A DNA stretch of 64,000 nt from Chloroflexota bacterium (GTDB lineage Bacteria; Chloroflexota; Anaerolineae; DTLA01): NCBI GenBank assembly GCA_014874485.1, contig JADBJK010000052.1, positions 1-64,000 of the forward strand, in the 5' to 3' direction. Positions within the stretch are counted from its first letter, which is position 1; every line of letters starts with the position of its first letter. The position numbers were made by a program, and so were the translations under genes. The notes beneath the pieces are model-generated. The model did no database searches. It was given only the letters and a program-made list of their open reading frames with translations, and had not been told where the DNA came from. Shown here piece after piece: positions 16,713 through 25,900 of this stretch.

Positions 16713-16812
16713 ACCCGTGGGTACTCCTGGACTGCATGCCGTAAACTCGCATGAACCGCAGTTGGCTTTGCACTTTGGGATGAGAGTAGTGCTTGACCAC
16801 GGATAAGATCGC

Positions 16813-16931
16813 CCGGTCTTATTGCGAGCAGAACGAAGCATCTCGGTTGACGAGGTTCCTCGGGGCTCCTCGGCTCATATAGGACAGTTTGCCGGGATTG
16901 CTTTGTCGCTGCGAACCTCGCAGTGACATGC
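16813..16931. repeat. Composite dispersed repeat copy, diverged
   Basis: TTATTGCGAGCAGAACGAAGCATCTCGGTTGACGAGG and GGGATTGCTTTGTCGCTGCGAACCTCGCAGTGACATG are degenerate versions of the CATTGCGAG family. The rest of 16713-17005 holds no gene. A TTGTCCACA (Streptomyces-type DnaA box) lies at 16977-16985. Confidence 0.65.
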
Positions 16932-17005
16932 GGCCAAGGATCAATGTGGTGAAGCAGTAGGCACAATCGGCGAGGATTGTCCACACAACTTCAAGGAGGA
17001 AGGAG

Positions 17006-18202
17006 ATGAAAAGCAAACGGGATGCGGTCATTGTCAGCGCGGTGCGAACCCCCATCGGCAAGTTCATGGGAACCCTGTCCACAACCCCTGCCCCGCGGCT
17101 TGGGGCCGTCGTTGTCAAGGAGGCGGTGAAGCGCGCGGGCCTTCCAGACCCGGCGGCCATTGACGAGGTCCTCATGGGCTGCGTGGTGCCGGCGGGGCTG
17201 GGCCAGGCCCCGGCCCGTCAGGCGGCCATCTTCGCCGGCCTGCCGCCCACCGTCGGCGCGACGACCGTCAACAAGGTGTGCGGCTCGGGCCTCAAGACCG
17301 TCATGCTGGCGGCCCAGGCCATCAAAGCGGGCGATGGCGACATCTTCGTGGCGGGCGGCATGGAGAACATGAGCATGACCCCCTACCTCTTGCCCCAGGC
17401 GCGCGCCGGCTATCGCCTTGGCGACGGCAAGGTAGTGGACGCGGTCGTCAACGACGGCCTGTGGTGCGTCTTCGCCAACCACCACATGGGCAACTCCGCC
17501 GAGTTCATCGCCGAGCAGTACCACCTGACCCGCGAGGAGTTGGACCAGTTCGCCTACGAAAGCCACATGAAGGCCGTCGCCGCCATCAAGGACGGCAAGT
17601 TCAAGGCCGAGATCGTGCCCGTGGAAGTGCCCCAGCGCAAAGGCCCACCGCTGGTCTTTGACACCGACGAGTGCCCGCGGGCCGACACGACCCTGGAGGC
17701 GCTGGCCAAACTGCAGCCCGCGTTCAAGAAGGATGGCATCGTTACCGCGGGCAACTCCCCCGGCATCACCGACGGCGCGGCTGCCCTCGTCGTCATGAGC
17801 CGCGAGAAGGCCGACCAACTGGGCATCCAGCCCATTGCCACCATCACCGGCTACGCCCAGGCCGCCGTGGAACCGCTGTGGCTGTTCATCGCGCCCGTGC
17901 ACGCCGTGAAGCGGCTGATGGACCAGACGGGCAAGACCATCCACGACTACGACCTGATTGAGGCGAACGAAGCGTTCGCGGCCCAGGCCCTGGCCGACGG
18001 CAAGGCGCTGGGCTGGGACTGGTCGCGGGTGAACGTGAACGGCGGGGCCATCGCCCTGGGCCACCCCATCGGATGCAGCGGCGCGCGTGTGCTGGTAACG
18101 CTGCTGCACGCGCTGAAGGACCGCGGCCTCAAGACTGGCCTGGCGACGCTGTGCCTGGGCGGCGGCGAGGCCGTTGCGCTGAGTGTGGAGATGGAAGTGT
18201 AG
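17006..18202 (+). CDS. Acetyl-CoA C-acyltransferase (thiolase)
   Basis: Condenses two acetyl-CoA or cleaves 3-ketoacyl-CoA; used in acetoacetyl-CoA formation or beta-oxidation in the cytoplasm. 398 residues, the standard thiolase length. The nucleophile is Cys92 in NKVCGSGLK; His353 lies in [10 protein letters not shown] and the second Cys383 in [10 protein letters not shown], so the triad is complete. NEAFA is also present near 320. AAGGAGGAAGGAG precedes the start. The gene stands alone, ended by a strong terminator at 18234-18270, so the pathway cannot be told from neighbours. It resembles the biosynthetic AtoB/PhaA type. Confidence 0.93.
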   Translation: MKSKRDAVIVSAVRTPIGKFMGTLSTTPAPRLGAVVVKEAVKRAGLPDPAAIDEVLMGCVVPAGLGQAPARQAAIFAGLPPTVGATTVNKVCGSGLKTVMLAAQAIKAGDGDIFVAGGMENMSMTPYLLPQARAGYRLGDGKVVDAVVNDGLWCVFANHHMGNSAEFIAEQYHLTREELDQFAYESHMKAVAAIKDGKFKAEIVPVEVPQRKGPPLVFDTDECPRADTTLEALAKLQPAFKKDGIVTAGNSPGITDGAAALVVMSREKADQLGIQPIATITGYAQAAVEPLWLFIAPVHAVKRLMDQTGKTIHDYDLIEANEAFAAQALADGKALGWDWSRVNVNGGAIALGHPIGCSGARVLVTLLHALKDRGLKTGLATLCLGGGEAVALSVEMEV

Positions 18203-18233
18203 GCGCGCGGCCGCTACGCCACGCAGTTGTGCG

Positions 18234-18270
18234 AAGACCTCCGAGGGTTGGAAATCCTCGGAGGTCTTTT
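18234..18270 (+). terminator. Intrinsic terminator after thiolase
   Basis: AAGACCTCCGAGG (18234-18246) pairs perfectly with CCTCGGAGGTCTT (18256-18268) around a 9-base loop and runs into TTTT (18267-18270). The A/T ends make it work in both directions. Confidence 0.9.
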
Positions 18271-18330
18271 CGCGTGGGCATAACAGGCGCTGGCCCAACC
18301 CTCCCATTGGGTTCTATCCACGAATCTCCG

Positions 18331-18445
18331 CCTGTCATGCTGAGCGAAGCGAAGCATCTCGGTTGACGAGATTCTTCGGCGCTTCGCGCCTCAGAATGAC
18401 AGTCTGCTGGGATTGCTTCGGGCACTCCGTGCCCTCGCAATGACA
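18331..18445. repeat. Composite dispersed repeat copy
   Basis: Opens CTGTCATGCTGAGCGAAGCG, has GAGATTCTTCGGCGCTTCGC at its middle and ends CCCTCGCAATGACA. It lies between the thiolase terminator and the convergent galK end; nothing else is seen in the gap. Confidence 0.8.
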
Positions 18446-18473
18446 AACTATCAAGAATCCCTGTGGTAAAGTA

Positions 18474-19631
18474 CTACAGGTCGCTCACCCCCGCCCCTTC
18501 CGCCGCGTCGCAGACGTAGACGTCGGGGGCCAGCCCCGTCGCGGCGTGGTATGCTTCGCGCAGGGCGGGGACGAACGCATCCACCGCGTCGGCCCGCACC
18601 AGGTTGACCGTGCACCCGCCGAATCCTGCGCCGGTCATCCGCGCGCCCAGGCATCCTGGCAATCGGCGGGCGATGGCCACCAGCGTATCCAGTTCGCGGC
18701 AGGACACCTCGTAATCATCGCGCAGACTGGCGTGCGAGGCGTCCATCAGCGCGCCAAGCGTCCCCGCGTCGCCGCGCCGCATGGCGTCCACCGCTTGTAG
18801 CACGCGCCCGTTCTCGGCCACGACGTGCCGCGCCCGTCGGTACACCCCTTCGGACATGCGCGCCTTCGCCGATTCCAACGCCGCTTCGTCCGCATCCCGC
18901 AGGGCGCGAAGGCCCATCGCCCGCGCTGCCTCCTCGCATTGGGCGCGGCGCTCATTGTACGCCGAATCCACCAGCGCGCGCCGCACCATGGAGTTGGCAA
19001 CGACGATGCGGTACCCCGCGGGCAGCGGCACGTGCTCGTGGTGCAGCGTGCGGCAGTCCAGGAACAGCGCATGCCCCCTCCGCCCCAGCGCCGACACGAA
19101 CTGATCCATGATGCCACAGCGGTTGCCCACGAACTCGTTTTCCGCCCGCTGACAGGCAAGCGCCAACTCGGTCGGCGAGATGAACTGTCCCGCCGCGGTC
19201 AGCAGCGCCAGACCCGCCGCCACCTCCAGCGCCGCCGACGAGGACAGCCCCGCGCCGATGGGCACCTCGCCCTGGATGACCGCGTCCAGCCCGCGCAGCA
19301 CGATGCCTCGCTCGGCCAGCGCCCACGCCACGCCGCGGACGTAATCGCTCCACGGCGCCGACGGGTCGCGGGCGATGGCCTCCACCGCGAACGCGGACGT
19401 CTGACCGAAGTCCGCCGACCACAGGCGCACCTGGCGGTCGTTCCTGGGCGCGAACACAATCCAGATGTCGCGGTCTATGGCCATGGGGAGCACGAACCCG
19501 TCGTTGTAGTCCGTGTGCTCGCCGATGAGGTTCACCCGACCAGGGGCGCGGGCACAATGGGTAGGGCTTCTGCTCCACCGACGGCGAAAAGCCTCGCGCA
19601 GGCGCTCCAAACGATCAGCATCCAGGCTCAT
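18474..19631 (-). CDS. galK: Galactokinase
   Basis: Phosphorylates alpha-D-galactose at C1 with ATP, the first committed step of the Leloir pathway. 385 residues, normal for the family. GHMP-kinase motifs in order: the galactokinase signature GRVNLIGEHTDYNDGFVLPM (about 31-50), the ATP-binding PIGAGLSSSAALEVA (about 124-138), and ARMTGAGFGGCTVNLV (about 329-344). The start ATG at 19631 overlaps the end of galT by 17 bases, so galT-galK form a coupled pair. The third enzyme, an epimerase of GalE type, lies at 21934 on the other strand. Confidence 0.95.
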   Translation of the reverse strand: MSLDADRLERLREAFRRRWSRSPTHCARAPGRVNLIGEHTDYNDGFVLPMAIDRDIWIVFAPRNDRQVRLWSADFGQTSAFAVEAIARDPSAPWSDYVRGVAWALAERGIVLRGLDAVIQGEVPIGAGLSSSAALEVAAGLALLTAAGQFISPTELALACQRAENEFVGNRCGIMDQFVSALGRRGHALFLDCRTLHHEHVPLPAGYRIVVANSMVRRALVDSAYNERRAQCEEAARAMGLRALRDADEAALESAKARMSEGVYRRARHVVAENGRVLQAVDAMRRGDAGTLGALMDASHASLRDDYEVSCRELDTLVAIARRLPGCLGARMTGAGFGGCTVNLVRADAVDAFVPALREAYHAATGLAPDVYVCDAAEGAGVSDL

Positions 19632-20607
19632 CTACGTGCACCTCAACGGCCCGAAGCCGCGCCGCCGTCTCTTCGGGCAGCGTGTCGTTGATGAACGTCC
19701 CCGCGCCCGACTCGCAACTGGCGCGGTACTTCAGTTTGTCGGCGGCGCGGTGCGGCGGGTAGAACTCCACGTGAAAATGGAACTCGGGGTGCTCCTGCCC
19801 GTCCGTCGGCCTCTGGTGCATGAGCATCATGTAAGGCAGCGAGAAGCCGAACAGGCCGTCGTATTTCATCAAGACGGCCTTGAGGATGCGGGCGAACTGG
19901 GCGCATTCCGCCGCGGTGAATTCGGGCATGGCGCCCAGGTGCCGCCGCGCCACGATGTGCACCTCGTAGGGCCAGCGGGCGGAGAAGGGGACGAACGCCA
20001 CGAACCCCTCGTTCTCGGCCACGATGCGCCGTCCGTCGGCCTGTTCCTCGGCGAGGATGTCGCAGAACAGGCAGCGGCCCGTCTGCACCATGTGCGCCGT
20101 CGCCTGCTGAATCTCCCGCTCCAGGACGGGCGGGATGAACGGGAACGCGTAGATTTGCCCGTGGGGGTGGTGAAGCGTAACGCCAATCTCCTCGCCCTTG
20201 TTCTCAAAGATGAGCACATACTGCACAAACGGCAGACTACCCAAGTCAACGTAGCGATCCGTCCACACCTGCACCAGTTTCTCGTACTGGCCCAGGGGGA
20301 GTTGCGCCAGCGTCGTGTGGTGCTTGGGGGTGTAGAGGACAACCTCGCACACGCCCTGGGAGGGCTGCACGGGGTACAGCGATGTCCCCGCGACGGATGG
20401 GGGCGGCGGCGACGGGAAGAACGTCGGGAAGCGATTCTCAAACACGGCCACGTCGTAGTCGGGGAACGGGACCTCGCTCTCAAACCCGCCAGGGGCCGTC
20501 GGGCACAGGGGGCAATACTCGGGCGGCGGCAAGAATGTCCGTTCCTGGCGATGGGTTGCCGTAACCACCCATTCACCCAACATCGGGTTCCATCTCATTT
20601 CAGACAT
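19615..20607 (-). CDS. galT: Galactose-1-phosphate uridylyltransferase
   Basis: Swaps UMP from UDP-glucose to galactose-1-phosphate through a uridylyl-histidine. 330 residues from the ATG at 20607; GAGGAGA lies 7 bases before it, and this start gives the family N-terminus MSEMRWNPMLGEWVVTATHR. Zinc-type Cys pair in EYCPLCP (about 41), NRFP near 60, and the catalytic HPH in TLHHPHGQIYAFP (about 146). A second HIT-like half with CDILAEE and HIVARRHLG follows. First gene of the galT-galK pair. A TATAAA lies near 20686-20691 on the minus strand, but I see no good -35. Confidence 0.95.
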   Translation of the reverse strand: MSEMRWNPMLGEWVVTATHRQERTFLPPPEYCPLCPTAPGGFESEVPFPDYDVAVFENRFPTFFPSPPPPSVAGTSLYPVQPSQGVCEVVLYTPKHHTTLAQLPLGQYEKLVQVWTDRYVDLGSLPFVQYVLIFENKGEEIGVTLHHPHGQIYAFPFIPPVLEREIQQATAHMVQTGRCLFCDILAEEQADGRRIVAENEGFVAFVPFSARWPYEVHIVARRHLGAMPEFTAAECAQFARILKAVLMKYDGLFGFSLPYMMLMHQRPTDGQEHPEFHFHVEFYPPHRAADKLKYRASCESGAGTFINDTLPEETAARLRAVEVHVDEPGC

Positions 20608-20640
20608 GAAGCATCTCCTCACAGCACGCATGTGGTGGGC

Positions 20641-20912
20641 GTGGACAGCATCGCAGAATCACATCAGTTCTCATTACGTTTGTTCTTTATAGCCGCTGTA
20701 GTCGTAGGTCTGTGGAAATGTGCATAACCCGAACAGGGCGTTTGTCTCGTGGCGCGGGGCAGTCTTGCCCACTAGCCGTAGTGCCCCCGACGACGCGGCT
20801 GCGGGGGATAACTTGTGGGCATCGCGGCAACCGTCCGCGCGCCGTCGGCCTGCTCATGGTCTGAATGGCTGCGTTGTGGACTGCTGTGGACAGTCCGCGC
20901 GAGTTGTCCACA
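20641..20912. other. Cluster of DnaA-box-like sequences
   Basis: A perfect Streptomyces-type box TTGTCCACA is at 20904-20912. TGTGGACAG (20885-20893, box CTGTCCACA on the other strand) and TTGTGGACT (20874-20882) lie within the same 39 bases. GTGGACAG (20641) and TGTGGAAAT (20711-20719) are further partial matches. An AT-richer stretch (about 20660-20692) lies beside them. The gap 20608-21124 has no gene. dnaA, dnaN, rpmH and parAB are not in the window, so origin status is only a suggestion; a DnaA-titration site or chance are alternatives. Confidence 0.4.
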
Positions 20913-20991
20913 GGGATATCCCCACCGCACGGGCGCAGTGCCCTGCCCGCTCCCCGAAAGTCGCTGTCTGGTACTTTGCCACAGACGGCGC

Positions 20992-21105
20992 GTCATTGCG
21001 AGGGCGGGCGGCGCCCGTAGGGACAATTCATGAATTGTCCCTACTGAGGCGCGGAGCGCCGAAGAATCTCGTCAACCGAGATGCTTCGCTTCGCTCGCAA
21101 TGACA
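20992..21105. repeat. Composite dispersed repeat with nested P2 palindrome
   Basis: CGTCATTGCGAGGGCGGGCG opens the unit and CTTCGCTCGCAATGACA closes it. The P2 palindrome (21018-21043) sits in the middle, flanked as at 7761. Confidence 0.85.
21018..21043. repeat. 26-bp palindrome, family P2, copy 3
   Basis: Identical in sequence to 7761-7786 and 8043-8068, but in the opposite orientation relative to the surrounding composite repeat. Confidence 0.95.
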
Positions 21106-21124
21106 ACTTCTCCGTGGCCAAGCG

Positions 21125-21829
21125 TTAGCGCACAGGTCTTTCGGTCGGGCTGCTCACCTCCACCAGTTTGTAGCCGACGCCCCACACGGTTTCAATGGCC
21201 ACGCCGCTGGAGCGGATTTTGTCGCGGACGTGGGCCACGTGGACATCCACGGTGCGGGTTTCGCCGTAGAAGTCATAGCCCCACGCCTGGCTCAGGAGTT
21301 GCTCGCGAGTAACCACCAGGCCCTTGTGCTGGGCGAGGACGAGGAGAACGTCAAACTCCTTGGTGCGCATTTCCACGCGCTCGCCTCGGATGGTAACCTC
21401 ACGGCTGCGGGGATCCATCACGAGGTCGCCGATGCGGATGGGTTCGTCCGAATCGGCGGGCCGCTGGACGCGCCGCAAGACGGCCCTGACGCGGGCGACC
21501 AATTCGTGGGGGTTGAACGGCTTGGTCAGGTAGTCATCGGCCCCCAGTTCCAGCCCGACGATCTTGTCCACGTCGTCGCTGCGGGCTGTCAGCATGATGA
21601 TGGGAACTTGCGACTTCGCGCGGACGCGGCGGCACACCTCCCAGCCGTCCACCTTCGGCAGCATGAGGTCCAGAACGATGAGCGCGGGCTTGAGGGCGTT
21701 GGCCTTCTGAAGGGCTTCCTCGCCGTCGCACGCCGACTCTACGGCGAACCCGTCTCTCTCCAGGTACGCGCGGGCGAGTTGGACGATGCCGCCTTCGTCA
21801 TCCACAACCAGGATGAGATCCCCTGCCAT
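21125..21829 (-). CDS. OmpR-family response regulator
   Basis: 234 residues: a complete receiver (1-120) with acidic pair Asp10/Asp11, phospho-acceptor Asp54 (LIVLDLMLP), the Thr in IIMLTAR and the switch Lys in YLTKPF, followed by a winged-helix DNA-binding domain (about 132-228; EFDVLLVLAQHKGLVVTREQLL, RTVDVHVAHVRDKI, WGVGYKL). It is therefore a normal phosphorylation-controlled activator or repressor. No kinase gene is beside it; the hybrid kinase at 56604 has its own receiver. GAGGAGG supports the start. It is divergent from the epimerase at 21934, with both promoters in the 104-base gap. Confidence 0.93.
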   Translation of the reverse strand: MAGDLILVVDDEGGIVQLARAYLERDGFAVESACDGEEALQKANALKPALIVLDLMLPKVDGWEVCRRVRAKSQVPIIMLTARSDDVDKIVGLELGADDYLTKPFNPHELVARVRAVLRRVQRPADSDEPIRIGDLVMDPRSREVTIRGERVEMRTKEFDVLLVLAQHKGLVVTREQLLSQAWGYDFYGETRTVDVHVAHVRDKIRSSGVAIETVWGVGYKLVEVSSPTERPVR

Positions 21830-21850
21830 GCCGACCTCCTCGCGACGCCC

Positions 21851-21879
21851 ATTTTACGGCAGTCCGCGCGAATAATCAA
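21851..21879 (-). promoter_or_regulatory. Promoter of OmpR-family regulator (TTGATT-N17-TAAAAT)
   Basis: Minus-strand TTGATT (21879-21874), 17 bases, TAAAAT (21856-21851), about 22 bases upstream of the ATG at 21829. Confidence 0.65.
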
Positions 21880-21898
21880 GATGCGGCGAGGCGCGGGT

Positions 21899-21927
21899 TT
21901 GATTTTTCGGCCCGTGTGGGATAAGAT
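21899..21927 (+). promoter_or_regulatory. Promoter of epimerase, probably leaderless (TTGATT-N17-TAAGAT)
   Basis: TTGATT (21899-21904), 17 bases, TAAGAT (21922-21927). The expected start falls at or next to the ATG at 21934, and no ribosome site precedes that ATG, so a leaderless message is likely. Confidence 0.55.
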
Positions 21928-21933
21928 GAGCGC

Positions 21934-22929
21934 ATGGACATTCTGATTACAGGCGGAGCAGGCTACATCGGATCCCACCTGGCCGACCGCCTTCTGGCCG
22001 ACGGGCACTCGGTCGTGGTGCTGGACGACCTGAGCACGGGCCGCTTTGAGAACATCGCCCACCACCAGGGCAACCCGCGTTTCGCCTGGGTGCAGGGCGA
22101 CGTGCGCGACGCGCCGCTGGTGGCCCGCCTGGTGGAGCGGTGCGATGTGGTGTTTCACCTGGCCGCGGTGGTGGGGGTGGGCCACGTCGTGCGCGACCCG
22201 CTGCGCTGCGTCCAGGTCAACGTCGGCGGCACCGAGGCGGTGCTCGCGGCGGCCTTCGCGCATCGCCGCCGTGTCCTGTTCGCCTCTTCGTCGGAGGTCT
22301 ACGGCAAGAGCGACCGCGTCCCCTTCCGCGAGGAGGACGACCGAATCCTGGGCGCGACGCGGATTCCCCGCTGGGCCTATGCCGTGTCCAAGGCGCTGGA
22401 CGAGCACCTGTGCTTCGCCTACGCGGACCGCGGGCTGGAGGTTTCCGTCGTCCGCTACTTCAACTCCTACGGCCCGCGCATGGACGGCAGGGGCTACGGG
22501 AGCGTGGTGGCCCGCTTCATCTCCCAGGCGCTGAAGGGCGAGCCGCTCACCGTGTACGGCGACGGCCAGCAGACCCGCTGCTTCACTTACGTGTCCGACA
22601 CGGTGGAGGGGACCGTGCGGGCCGCGACCCGCACCGAAGCGCTCGGCCAGGCGTTCAACATCGGGAGCGACCGCGAGGTAGCGGTGCGGGACCTGGCGGA
22701 GATGATTCGCACCCTCACGGGGAGTTCGTCGCCCATCGTCCAGGTGCCCTACGAAGAGGTCTTTGGAAGGCAGTTTGAGGAAGCGGTCCGCCGCCGCCCA
22801 TCCATTGACAAGGCGCGGCGGCTGCTGGGGTTTGAGCCTGCGGTACCCCTGGAGGAGGGGCTGAAGCACACCATCCGATGGTTTGAGAGAAACCTCACTG
22901 CAGAGACGCAGAGGGCGCAAAAGGGATAA
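21934..22929 (+). CDS. NAD-dependent sugar epimerase/dehydratase (GalE-like)
   Basis: Extended short-chain dehydrogenase acting on a nucleotide sugar: UDP-glucose/UDP-galactose 4-epimerase, UDP-glucuronate epimerase or decarboxylase are all possible. 331 residues. NAD site ITGGAGYIGSHLADRLL (4-20), Asp of the adenosine ribose contact in VLDDLSTG (about 30-37), FHLAAVVGV (about 73), SSSEVYG (about 115), and catalytic YAVSK (about 149-153). VVRYFNSYGPR and the TYVSDTVEGTVRA segment fit the UDP-sugar branch. It opens the polysaccharide block and could serve galT-galK too. Its last residues LTAETQRAQKG are encoded by an inserted inverted repeat (22894-22963). Confidence 0.9.
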   Translation: MDILITGGAGYIGSHLADRLLADGHSVVVLDDLSTGRFENIAHHQGNPRFAWVQGDVRDAPLVARLVERCDVVFHLAAVVGVGHVVRDPLRCVQVNVGGTEAVLAAAFAHRRRVLFASSSEVYGKSDRVPFREEDDRILGATRIPRWAYAVSKALDEHLCFAYADRGLEVSVVRYFNSYGPRMDGRGYGSVVARFISQALKGEPLTVYGDGQQTRCFTYVSDTVEGTVRAATRTEALGQAFNIGSDREVAVRDLAEMIRTLTGSSSPIVQVPYEEVFGRQFEEAVRRRPSIDKARRLLGFEPAVPLEEGLKHTIRWFERNLTAETQRAQKG

Positions 22930-22963
22930 GGAAATGGCATTTGTCTGCGTACTCCGCGGTGAG
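22894..22963. repeat. Inverted-repeat element spanning a gene junction (TAETQRAQ family)
   Basis: CTCACTGCAGAGACGCAGA (from 22894) is mirrored by TCTGCGTACTCCGCGGTGAG (to 22963) with a few mismatches. It supplies the last 11-12 codons and the stop of the epimerase and ends 23 bases before the preferred TTG start of the next gene. Same family as 15178-15240. Confidence 0.8.
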
Positions 22964-22985
22964 CGAGTTCAAGGAGAGCACAGCA

Positions 22986-25900
22986 TTGACCGAGACGAAA
23001 CTGAGCCGATACTGCGACAAAGTCATTGAGGCGGGCTGGCTGGCCGCGCTGATCGCCGTGCCGCTGTTCTTCAACATCTACTCCAGCCGCGTGTTTGAAC
23101 CCGACAAACTCACCCTGCTGCGGTCCATCGTCGTCGTGATGATCGCCGCGTGGATTGTGAGCAAGGTGGAGGCGTGGCGCGGGGGCGGCGAGGGGCGGGA
23201 GCAAGCAGAGGCGCGGCCGTCCCTGTGGGCGCGCGTCCGTTCCACGCCGCTGGTCCTGCCGACGCTGCTCATGGTGGCGGCTTACCTCATCTCGCTGGCC
23301 TTCTCGCTGACGCCCGCCATCAGTTGGAAGGGTTCCTACGTGCGGTTGCAGGGAATCTCCTCGGCCTTTTCCTACATCGTTATCTTCTTCCTGATGCTGG
23401 AGCGGATGCGGACCCGCGACCAACTGGAGCGCGTCGTGCAGTCCATCATCCTGACGAGCGTGCCTGCCAGTCTGTACGGGATTCTGCAGCACTACCGGCT
23501 GGACCCGTTGCCCTGGGCGGGTGAGACGGCAGAGCGCGTGGCGTCCAGCATGGGGAACGCCATCTTCATCGCCGCGTGGCTGCTCATGGCCTTCTTCGTT
23601 ACGCTCTACAGGGCGCTGCCCATCTTCGGGCGCATGGCGACGTCCAAGGAGCAGAGTCCCATCCGCGACGCGGTGCTGGGCGGCGTGTACCTGTTCATCC
23701 TGGCGATTCAACTCATCGCCATCTTCTTCACCCAGAGCCGTGGCCCCTGGCTGGGACTTCTGGGCGGGCTGTACGCCTTCGTCATCATCCTGCTGGTGTC
23801 GCTGCGCCAGCGGTCGGGGGGCGAGCGCCGCATGGCTGGGGGCGATGTGGCGCGCGGCGTCGGCGTGGGCGTGAGTGCCGTGGTGTTGGGCGGCATCCTC
23901 GCGTGGGTGTGCATCGCGCGGCTCAACTCGCCGCTGCTGGGCGTGGCGCTGCTGGCGGCCGTCGTCATCCTGCCGTACCTGGTGCTCATCGTGTCGCGCA
24001 AGGGGTGGCGCTACCTGTGGATTTCGTGGATCGTGCAGACGGTGTTGGTCGCCGCCTTCCTGGTCGTGTTCAACCTGCCGCACACGCCGCTGGAATCGCT
24101 GCGCGAGACGCCGTACATCGGCCGCCTGGGCCAGGTATTTGAGACCGAGGGCGGCACGGGCAAGGTGCGCGTGCTCATCTGGGAGGGCGCGGTGAAGATG
24201 ATCGCGGCCAGCCCGCTCCGCGCCCTGGTCGGCTACGGGCCCGAATCCATGTACGTGGCCTACGAGCCGTACTACCCACCCGACCTGGCCCACTACGAGG
24301 CCCGCAACCGCACGCCCGACCGCTCGCACAACCAGACCTTTGACGCCCTCGTCTCCACGGGGGTCTTGGGTTTCCTGGCGTACATGTTCCTGTTCTCCAG
24401 CGTGTTCTACTACGGGCTGCGGTGGCTGGGGTTGCTTCGCTCACGGCGGGAGCGCAACCTATTCGTGGCGCTCATCGTGGGCGGCGCGGTGCTGGGTGCG
24501 GTGCTGGCGCGCGTCCTGACGGGCGGGTATGCCTTCGTCGGCGTCAGTTTGCCGGCGGGGTTCATCCTCGGCCTGGTGGTGTACCTCATCGTGGCGGCGG
24601 TGAGCCCGACCGACGCCGAAGCCGATGCGCTGCCCACCGAGAGGCGGGTTCTCATCGCGGCGCTCATGGCCGCCATCCTGGGCCACTTCGTGGAGATTCA
24701 TTTCGGCTTCATCATCGCGGCCACGGGCACGTACTTCTGGGCGCTGGCGGCACTGTTCGTCCTGGCGGGTTCGGGCCGCATCCGCGAGGCCGCGCCTGCG
24801 GTGCTCTCCCGCGCCGCCGCTCCTGTCCACGCCGTCGGGTCGCGCAGGCAGAAGCACAAGAAGCGGGCGCAGCCCGTGGCCCGCACGGCCCCGCAGCGGG
24901 CGGAGGGCAGACGATGGCGCGAGTTCCTGGCCTATACGCTCATCGTTGCGATGGTCGTGTCCATCGTGGCCTTTGACTTCACGTCCAACCAGGCGCGGGC
25001 CATTTCCATTCCCACCATCATCGCGAACTCGTTTGCCAAGATCGGCCTGTTGACGGCGGAGCCGCGCGGGTCCTGGGGGATGGCGATGCTCCTGGCGCTG
25101 ACCGTCCTGGCTGGGGCCGCCGTAACATTCCACCGAGCGCGTGAGGCCGAGGACACGCCGCCCGACTCGGGTTGGGTGCTTCAGGCCGCCCTGGTCTTCG
25201 TGGCCGCGGTCGTGCTCATCCCGCTGGCCGTCGCCTGGGCCAAGGCCGATTTGCTGCGCATCGGCAAGGACGTGAGCGGAATCGTCGCGCGGTGGTACAT
25301 CCTCTTCTTCGCCCTGGTGTTCGCGCTGGGGGCGGCGCTGTTCCGTCCTGGGCCGTCGCCGCAGCGCTGGGCGTGGGCGGAAGTCTCCTGGGCCTATGCG
25401 ATTCTGGCTGTTGTCGCGGGCCTCGTCATCTGGAACGCCAACGGGGTGCTCGTCAAGGCCGACATCTGGTACCAGCAGGGCTACCTGCTGGAGCAGGACT
25501 ACATGAAGAACGCAGGCTCGCTGAACACCGAGCAGCGGCTACAGGTGCTGGATCGGGTGCTGGGGATGTACAAGAACGCCATCAAGTACGCGCCGTCGGA
25601 GGACTTCTACTACCTGGCCGAGGCGCGGGTGTACCAGCAGATGGTGCCGCTGGCGCAGACCCCGCAGAAGAAGCAGGTCCTGCTCAACGACGGCATCGCC
25701 ACGGTGGAGAAGGCGCGCTCCCTGTACCCGCTCAACGTGGACCACACGGCCAACATGGGCCGCTTCTACCGCACCTGGGCGCAGGAGGTTTCGGACCCCG
25801 CCGAGCGGCAGGAGAAACTCCAACTGGCGTCGGACTACTACGCCCAGGCCGTCCAACTCAGCCCCAACAAGGCGCACCTGTACAACGAGTGGGCGCTGAC

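Noticed and set aside
18234-18270. P1-like palindrome after the thiolase gene
   Set aside because: It shares CCTCCGAGG by chance with P1, but lacks the GCGACGCAC core and ends in a T-run, so it is an ordinary terminator.
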